A stretch of 37,979 bases of DNA from assembly GCA_035656495.1 (NCBI GenBank), contig DASRSL010000015.1, forward strand, positions 1-37,979, read 5' to 3'. Under the pieces are notes generated by a model. The model had not been told where the DNA came from and ran no database searches. It saw nothing but the letters and a program-made list of their open reading frames with translations. Numbering within the stretch: position 1 is the first letter of the stretch; each line of letters opens with the position of its first letter. The DNA is from Roseiarcus sp035656495. Its GTDB lineage: Bacteria; Pseudomonadota; Alphaproteobacteria; Rhizobiales; Beijerinckiaceae. The position numbers and the translations under genes were made by a program. Positions 32,853 to 37,979 of the stretch are shown here, one piece after another.

Positions 32853-33818
32853 ATGCGCGCCATTCGCATCCATGAGACAGGCGGACCTGAGGTCCTCAAG
32901 TTCGAGGAGGTCGAGCTGCCGAAGCCGGGCAGGGGCGAGGTCCGCCTTCGCCAGCACGCGGTGGGCGTCAACTTCATCGACATCTATCATCGCTCTGGCT
33001 TGTATCCGATGGCCTTGCCCTTCACTCCGGGCTCGGAAGGCGCGGGCGAAGTGGTCGAGGTCGGGCCGGGGGTCAGGGACTTCAAGCCGGGCGACCGCGT
33101 CGCCTATGCGGCGTCGCCCGGCGCCTACGCCGAGGAGCGCAACGTCGAGACGCGCGTCCTCGTCAAGCTGCCGCGCGCGATCTCCTACGAAACCGGCGCG
33201 GCGATGATGCTCAAGGGCCTCACCGCGCAATACCTCCTGCGCCAGACCTATCGGGTGAAGGAGGGCGACTGGATTCTCGTCCATGCGGCGGCCGGAGGCG
33301 TCGGGCAGATCCTCTGTCAGTGGGGAAGAGCGCTCGGCGCCAAGGTGATCGGCACCGTCGGCACGCCGGAGAAGGCCAAGATCGCCAAGAAGGCCGGGGC
33401 GCAGCATACGATCCTCTATCGCGAGGAAGACTTCGCCAAGCGGGTCGAGGAGATCACCAAGGGCCAGAAATGCGCGGTCGTCTATGACGGCGTCGGCAAG
33501 GCGACCTTCCCGGCCTCGCTCGACTGCCTCAAGGCCTTCGGCCTGTTCGCGAGCTTCGGCTCGGCCTCGGGCGGCATCGAGGGGTTCGACCTCGGGCTGC
33601 TCGGCCGTAAGGGATCGCTGTTCGCCACCAGGCCGACCCTCTCCACCTTCATCTCGGACCGGGCGCGGCTCGAGAAAATGGCGCGCGAACTCTTCGGCGC
33701 GGTTGGGAACGGCGACGTCGCCATCCGCATCGGCCGCCTGCCGCTCGCCGAGGCTGCGGAAGCGCACCGGGCGCTGGAGGCGCGCGAAACGACCGGCTCG
33801 CTCGTCCTCTTGTCCTGA
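32853..33818 (+). CDS. Quinone oxidoreductase (zinc-free medium-chain dehydrogenase)
   Basis: A 321-aa NADPH-dependent quinone reductase of the QOR subgroup of medium-chain dehydrogenases. Its signature stretches are VGVNFIDIYHRSGLYPMALPFTPGSEGAGEV and the cofactor motif HAAAGGVGQ in the central Rossmann fold. The catalytic zinc cysteines of alcohol dehydrogenases are absent. The C-terminus LEARETTGSLVLL is typical. Expected to reduce quinones by one electron or act on unsaturated carbonyls in the cytoplasm. It precedes lepB by about 120 bases and could be co-transcribed with it. Confidence 0.94.
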   Translation: MRAIRIHETGGPEVLKFEEVELPKPGRGEVRLRQHAVGVNFIDIYHRSGLYPMALPFTPGSEGAGEVVEVGPGVRDFKPGDRVAYAASPGAYAEERNVETRVLVKLPRAISYETGAAMMLKGLTAQYLLRQTYRVKEGDWILVHAAAGGVGQILCQWGRALGAKVIGTVGTPEKAKIAKKAGAQHTILYREEDFAKRVEEITKGQKCAVVYDGVGKATFPASLDCLKAFGLFASFGSASGGIEGFDLGLLGRKGSLFATRPTLSTFISDRARLEKMARELFGAVGNGDVAIRIGRLPLAEAAEAHRALEARETTGSLVLLS

Positions 33819-33939
33819 AATCCGGCGCAGCCATCGTTCAGCCAAGTTCGCGGGTCATGAGCCCGCGCCGCTTGGCTCGGCCGGATTGCGTCTGTATAGG
33901 AAACCCGCCGGCGGGCCGCGAGACAACAGGAAGGGCGTC

Positions 33940-34752
33940 GTGACGCAGATGAGCGAGAAGAGCGTGAAGCCCGCGGAAGCCGCGGCGACGCCGGTGCAAA
34001 AGGAAGAGGGCTGGTGGGAGACCGTCAAGGTCATCATCGAGGCGCTCCTGATCGCGCTCGTCGTGCGCACGCTCCTCTTCCAGCCGTTCAACATTCCATC
34101 GGGCTCGCTGGTGCCGACCCTGCTTGTCGGCGACTATCTGTTCGTGTCGAAATACGCTTACGGGTATTCGCATTTCTCGCTGCCGGGCTTCCTCGATCTC
34201 GCCCCGTCGGCGATGCCGGGCCGCATCTTCGCCTCGCCGCCGAAGCGCGGCGACATCATCGTCTTCAAGCTCCCGAGCGACGAGAAGACCGACTATATCA
34301 AGCGGCTGATCGGCCTGCCCGGCGACAAGATCCAGGTGACTCACGGCCGGCTCTTCATCAATGGGCAGGAGGTTCCGCGGGAGCAGATCGCGCCCTATTC
34401 GACCGTCAATCATTTCGGCAAGCCCGAGGAGGCGCCGCAGTACATCGAGACGCTGCCGAACGGCGTCAGCCATCGGATCATCCAGATCGACGGAGACGAG
34501 GGCGCCTTCGACAACACCATGGTCTACGAGGTGCCGCCCGGCCACTATTTCATGATGGGCGACAACCGCGACAATTCGAGCGATTCGCGCCTCGCCGGCG
34601 ATCAGGGAGGCGTCGGCTATGTGCCGTTCGAGAACCTGATTGGGCGCGCGGAGATCATCTTCTTCTCGATCCGCGAGGACACGCCCGCCTGGGAGATCTG
34701 GAAGTGGCCCTGGGACGTGCGCTGGAGCCGCATCTTCCAGCGAGTGCGTTGA
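33940..34752 (+). CDS. lepB: Signal peptidase I
   Basis: LepB removes signal peptides from exported proteins at the periplasmic face of the inner membrane. The protein has a single N-terminal membrane helix (about 27-47, VIIEALLIALVVRTLLF). The catalytic serine follows in IPSGSLVPTLLVGDYLFVSK, box D includes the lysine of YIKRLIGLPGD, and box E is GDNRDNSSDSR. GTG at 33940 is preferred as the start because aggaagg (33928-33934) is five bases upstream; the ATG at 33949 would be about 14 bases away. It precedes rnc and era, the normal alphaproteobacterial order. Confidence 0.96.
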   Translation: MTQMSEKSVKPAEAAATPVQKEEGWWETVKVIIEALLIALVVRTLLFQPFNIPSGSLVPTLLVGDYLFVSKYAYGYSHFSLPGFLDLAPSAMPGRIFASPPKRGDIIVFKLPSDEKTDYIKRLIGLPGDKIQVTHGRLFINGQEVPREQIAPYSTVNHFGKPEEAPQYIETLPNGVSHRIIQIDGDEGAFDNTMVYEVPPGHYFMMGDNRDNSSDSRLAGDQGGVGYVPFENLIGRAEIIFFSIREDTPAWEIWKWPWDVRWSRIFQRVR

Positions 34753-34902
34753 CGATTCCCGCGCGGCCCGGAGGTCCGGATAGGGCATGGAAAGCAGGTA
34801 TGGCTCGACGTAGGTTCGCAGCGACGGTCGTGCAGCCCGACTTCAGTTGACGCAGCGAGCTTTCCGCAGCCGAGCTCGGCAAGGGGGCGCCGCGGTTCGT
34901 TC

Positions 34903-35592
34903 ATGAACAAGCGCGCGAAGGTTGGATTGGCCGATCTCGAGACGAGGCTCGGCTATCGCTTCAACGATCCGGAGGTCGCTCATCTGGCGCTGACCCATCT
35001 GTCGGCTCAGGCGACGGGCGGGCGCTCGTATCAGCGGCTCGAGTTCCTCGGCGATCGTGTGCTCGGCGTCGTCGTCGCCGACCATCTCTATCGTTCCTTT
35101 CCGCATGCGTCCGAAGGGGAGCTCTCGATCCGGCTCGCCAAGCTCGTCCGTCGCGAGACTTGCGCTGCGATCGCCGCGGAATGGGAGGTGGGCCCGCATG
35201 TCGTGCTCGGGTTCGGCGAAGCCCGTGGCGGGGGCCGCAAGAAGATGGCGATCCTCGCGGACGTCTGCGAATCGCTGATCGGGGCCGTCTATGTCGACGG
35301 CGGCTTCGAGGCGGCGCGCGCGCTCATCCAGCGCGCCTGGGGCGACCGGTTCACCGCCGACGCCGCGCCCGCCCGCGACGCCAAGACGGCGGTCCAGGAA
35401 TGGGCGCAGGCGCGCGCTCTCGCCGCCCCGCGTTACGAGGAGGTCGTGCGCAGCGGTCCGGCGCACGCGCCCTTCTTCGTCATGCGCGTGGTTCTGCCGG
35501 GCTTCGAGCCCGAGACGGGCGAGGCGAGCTCGAAGCGCGCCGCAGAGCAGGCGGCGGCGCAGGCCTTCCTCGATCGCTGGGGCGGCCGATGA
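34903..35592 (+). CDS. rnc: Ribonuclease III
   Basis: RNase III cuts double-stranded RNA in rRNA maturation and mRNA control. The nuclease domain has the signature RLEFLGDRVLG with Glu47 and Asp51, and Asp120/Glu123 in DVCESLIGAVYVDGG complete the metal site. A double-stranded RNA-binding domain fills the C-terminal 75 residues (KTAVQEWAQ...ASSKRAAEQAAAQAFL). The 229-aa length is normal. Its stop overlaps the era start by four bases (ATGA), so the two are translationally coupled. Confidence 0.97.
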   Translation: MNKRAKVGLADLETRLGYRFNDPEVAHLALTHLSAQATGGRSYQRLEFLGDRVLGVVVADHLYRSFPHASEGELSIRLAKLVRRETCAAIAAEWEVGPHVVLGFGEARGGGRKKMAILADVCESLIGAVYVDGGFEAARALIQRAWGDRFTADAAPARDAKTAVQEWAQARALAAPRYEEVVRSGPAHAPFFVMRVVLPGFEPETGEASSKRAAEQAAAQAFLDRWGGR

Positions 35593-36503
35593 GCGCGACC
35601 CGCTGCGGCTTCGTCGCTCTCATCGGCGCGCCGAACGCCGGCAAGTCGACGCTCATCAACGCGCTCGTCGGGGAGAAGGTGTCGATCGTCACCCGCAAGG
35701 CCCAGACCACCCGCTCGACCGTCCGGGGCGTGCTGACGCGAGGCGAGGCGCAGATCGTCTTCGTCGATACGCCCGGCCTGTTCGCCCCGAGGCGGCGGCT
35801 CGACCGGGCGATGGTCGCCTCGGCCTGGGGTGCGGCGGCCGAGGCGGACGCGCTCGCGCTCCTCGTCGACGCGCGCAAGGAGGCCGCGGCGCCGAGCGTG
35901 AGCGAGGAGACGGCGGAGATCCTGAGGGCCCTCGCCGAGATCAGGAAGCCCAAGGCCCTCGTCCTCAACAAGGTCGACGCGATTGATCGCGGCAAGCTCC
36001 TCGCGCTCTCGGCGCGACTGAACGATGCGCATCCCTTCGACGAAACCTTCATGATCAGCGCCTTGACCGGCGACGGACTCGACCGACTCATCGATCGCCT
36101 TGCGGCGAGGCTGCCCGAAAGCCCGTGGCTCTATCCCGAGGACCAGATCGCCGAGGCGCCGATCCGCTCGCTCGCAGCGGAGATCACCCGCGAGAAACTG
36201 ATCGAGCGGCTGCACGACGAACTGCCCTATCAGGCGACCGTCGAAACCGACAGCTGGAAGGACCTGCCCGACGGATCGGCGCGCGTCGAGCAGACCGTGT
36301 TCGTCACCCGCGAGAGCCACCGGAAGATCGTCATCGGCGAGGGCGGCCGCACCATCAAGGCGATCGGCTCGGCCGCGCGCAAGGACATCGCCGAGGCGCA
36401 TGGCGCGAACGTCCATCTTTTCCTGCATGTCAAGGTGCGCGAGAACTGGCCCGACGACCCCGAGCGCTACCGGGCGATGCGGCTCGACTTCCCGAAGGGG
36501 TAG
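35589..36503 (+). CDS. era: GTPase Era
   Basis: Era is an essential GTPase that binds the 3' end of 16S rRNA and assists 30S assembly. The G motifs are intact: GAPNAGKST (13-21), the switch threonines in RKAQTTRSTVRG, DTPG, and NKVD. The C-terminal KH RNA-binding domain includes VFVTRESHRKIVIGEGGRTIKAIG with its GxxG loop. The 304-aa length is standard. In many Hyphomicrobiales recO follows; here the next gene is an unrelated convergent oxidase. Confidence 0.97.
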   Translation: MSATRCGFVALIGAPNAGKSTLINALVGEKVSIVTRKAQTTRSTVRGVLTRGEAQIVFVDTPGLFAPRRRLDRAMVASAWGAAAEADALALLVDARKEAAAPSVSEETAEILRALAEIRKPKALVLNKVDAIDRGKLLALSARLNDAHPFDETFMISALTGDGLDRLIDRLAARLPESPWLYPEDQIAEAPIRSLAAEITREKLIERLHDELPYQATVETDSWKDLPDGSARVEQTVFVTRESHRKIVIGEGGRTIKAIGSAARKDIAEAHGANVHLFLHVKVRENWPDDPERYRAMRLDFPKG

Positions 36504-36566
36504 GGGCCGCTTCCCGTTTGGACGCACGCCCCAGTTTCAAAGGCCCGCGATAAAAAACCGTCCTCT

Positions 36567-36590
36567 CAATTCGCTGAGAACAGCGAATTG
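36567..36590. terminator. Perfect 10-bp hairpin between convergent genes
   Basis: CAATTCGCTG and its exact complement CAGCGAATTG flank an AGAA loop. It sits about 64 bases after the era stop codon and, on the other strand, downstream of the FAD-oxidase gene. A run of six A (T on the minus strand) lies about 12 bases to its left. It may end transcription of the oxidase, or of both genes, but it is also built from the same agcgaatt core as the neighbouring repeats. Confidence 0.55.
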
Positions 36591-36760
36591 AAGAGCGAAT
36601 TTTTTCGCCGAGGACGCACTGGCCCGTATTTCTCCGCGGAAACGCGGGCGAAATGCGGACTCGGGCGAAAATGTGTCAGCGAATTTAACAGCGGAATTTT
36701 TCGTCATCCTGAGCGAATTTTTTCGCCGGAAGAGCGAATTTTCGACTGGACTGCGATAAG
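36591..36760. repeat. Cluster of agcgaattttttcgcc repeats
   Basis: The core gagcgaattttttcgccg occurs near 36593-36610 and again near 36713-36730, with partial versions (cagcgaattt near 36675, gcggaatttttcg near 36690, gagcgaattttc near 36733) between and after them. The cluster is AT-richer than the surrounding genes and codes for nothing. The same core with one change appears at 2139-2150. It looks like a modular intergenic repeat family. Confidence 0.7.
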
Positions 36761-36775
36761 CGCCCATGGGGGCGC

Positions 36776-37979
36776 TTACGCCAGCACCCCCGGGTTCATG
36801 ATCCCCTCCGGATCGAGCGCGCGCTTGGCCGCCGTGAGCGCGGCGCCGAACAGGGCAGGGCGCTGCTCGCGATACCAGGGCATGTGGTCGCGGCCGACCG
36901 CATGGTGGTGGGTGATCGTGCCGCCGGCCTTGATCAGCGCGTCGGACGCGCGGGTCTTGATGTGCCGCCATTGCTCGATGAGGCGGCGCGGGTCGCCGCG
37001 GACGTTGAACGTGTAATAGACGGCCGGTCCGTCCGGATAGATATGGGTGAAGCGGGTCGAGACGGTCCCCGCGTTTCCGGTCGCCTCGTTCAGCGCCTCC
37101 GTGGTCGCTCTGCGCACCGCGTCGTGAAAGGTCTCGAACCGGTCCCAGGTGATCGCGCTCTCGAAGGTGTCATTGATCACGCCCATCGGAACGGTCAGCT
37201 CGCGCACATAGGGCATCCGGATGAAGGCCGTGCGCCAGCGTTGCGCCGCGCCATCGTCGGCGTGCCGGCGCCCGCCGTTGTCCTGAAGAAGTTCGATCGC
37301 CCGCGCCATCCAGGCGTCGACCGGATGGTCTGGGGACTCGAAGGCGAGCACGAGCAGGCTCTCTTCATAGGCGTTCACGCTGTAAGTCCCGGCCTCGTCA
37401 TTGTCGATGACGCGCAGGTTCGAGGGATAAAGCCCGGCCTGCGCGACCGCGCGCACGGCCCTCGCGGCAGCGAAGAAGTCCGGGAAGCCGAACACGGCGT
37501 CGCCGCGGAATCTCGGCCGCCCCTGCAGCCGCATCCACGCCTCGGTGATGATTCCAAGCGCGCCCTCGGAGCCGATGATCATGCGGTCCGGGCTGGGACC
37601 GGCGCCCGAGCCGGGCAGGCGGCGCGACTCCATGACGCCGGCGGGCGTGACCGTGCGGAGGCTTTCGACGAAATCGTCGATGCGCGTATAGAGCGTGGCG
37701 AAATGCCCGCCGGAGCGGGTCGCAATCCAGCCGCCGAGGGTCGAGAACTCAAAACTCTGCGGATAGTGCCGGATGGCGAGGCCGTGCGGCTTCAGCGCCG
37801 CCTCGATCGCCGGCCCGCGGATCCCGCCCTCGATGCGCGCCGCGCGGCTCGTCGCGTCGACCTCGAGCACGCGATCGAGGCGCCGCATGTCCAGGCTCAC
37901 CGTCCCCGCGTAGGCGTCGCCGACCGCCGGCTCGACGCCGCCGACCACCGACGAGCCGCAACCGAAGGGGATGACGGCG
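36776..37979 (-). CDS. FAD-dependent oxidase, AGPS-like (5' end outside window)
   Basis: At least 400 residues of a FAD_binding_4 / VAO-family flavoprotein are present. The N-terminus is beyond the window; the sequence at the edge reads PFGCGSSVVGGVEP, the FAD pyrophosphate-binding loop. Further motifs are EFSTLGGWIATRSGGHFATLYTRIDDFV and GSEGALGIITEAWMRL. The C-terminal HHHAVGRDHMPWY histidine cluster is characteristic of alkyl-dihydroxyacetone-phosphate synthase relatives. Bacterial members mostly oxidise 2-hydroxyacids or are uncharacterised; ether-lipid synthesis is not implied. It is convergent with era. The glycine usual in the GGG-type loop is a cysteine here (FGCGSS). Confidence 0.9.
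   Translation of the reverse strand, partial: AVIPFGCGSSVVGGVEPAVGDAYAGTVSLDMRRLDRVLEVDATSRAARIEGGIRGPAIEAALKPHGLAIRHYPQSFEFSTLGGWIATRSGGHFATLYTRIDDFVESLRTVTPAGVMESRRLPGSGAGPSPDRMIIGSEGALGIITEAWMRLQGRPRFRGDAVFGFPDFFAAARAVRAVAQAGLYPSNLRVIDNDEAGTYSVNAYEESLLVLAFESPDHPVDAWMARAIELLQDNGGRRHADDGAAQRWRTAFIRMPYVRELTVPMGVINDTFESAITWDRFETFHDAVRRATTEALNEATGNAGTVSTRFTHIYPDGPAVYYTFNVRGDPRRLIEQWRHIKTRASDALIKAGGTITHHHAVGRDHMPWYREQRPALFGAALTAAKRALDPEGIMNPGVLA

Overview
The window is GC-rich chromosomal DNA from an alphaproteobacterium, most likely of the order Hyphomicrobiales (Rhizobiales). Three linkages support this: bolA next to a J-domain gene and cobS; lepB-rnc-era; and a DUF1134/EipA-type envelope protein. 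The genus cannot be fixed from the sequence alone. Malonyl-CoA decarboxylase and a probable oxalyl-CoA synthetase would fit an organism handling C2-C3 dicarboxylates. Most of the window is ordinary core and accessory metabolism in short transcription units on both strands.

Layout. 0.5-1.6 kb: a metallo-beta-lactamase-fold RNase Z-like protein. 1.6-2.8 kb: a decayed patch with short repeats, the left end of an IS200-type element and a broken DUF29 gene, lying just downstream of cobS where cobT often lies. 2.8-5.5 kb: cobS and a J-domain gene (minus strand), divergent from bolA and a small membrane protein. 5.5-8.6 kb: an L,D-transpeptidase lipoprotein, a Nudix hydrolase and a metallophosphoesterase. 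9.0-9.7 kb: an unrecognised membrane protein made of three similar membrane hairpins. 10.1-13.8 kb: a glutathione-transferase-like protein, an exported ClpP-like protein, malonyl-CoA decarboxylase and a membrane-anchored protein of unknown function. 14.0-17.6 kb: psuG and a psuK-like sugar kinase, separated by a probable PIN-type toxin-antitoxin pair and a DsbA-fold isomerase. 17.8-26.4 kb: pirin, an unknown 522-aa protein, a glycosyltransferase, an esterase-like hydrolase, a short-chain dehydrogenase, a TTC38-like protein and the EipA-like protein. 26.8-30.2 kb: ketopantoate reductase, the oxalyl-CoA synthetase candidate, and a shattered gamma-glutamyltransferase gene whose 3' end is inverted relative to its 5' end. 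30.5-32.4 kb: a soluble hybrid histidine kinase and tRNA-Glu(TTC). 32.9-36.5 kb: a quinone oxidoreductase and lepB-rnc-era. 36.8-38.0 kb: an FAD-dependent AGPS-like oxidase running off the window.

Working together: PsuG and PsuK are the two steps of pseudouridine breakdown. CobS is the ATPase part of aerobic cobalt chelatase. LepB, Rnc and Era form a housekeeping cluster for protein export and RNA/ribosome maturation. I found no clear undescribed multi-gene defence or biosynthetic system. The most unusual items are the inverted, fragmented ggt gene, the IS200/DUF29 junction beside cobS, the three-hairpin membrane protein, two relatives of a small 'HLERAG' protein (one broken), and a family of AT-rich short repeats that punctuates the gene-free gaps.
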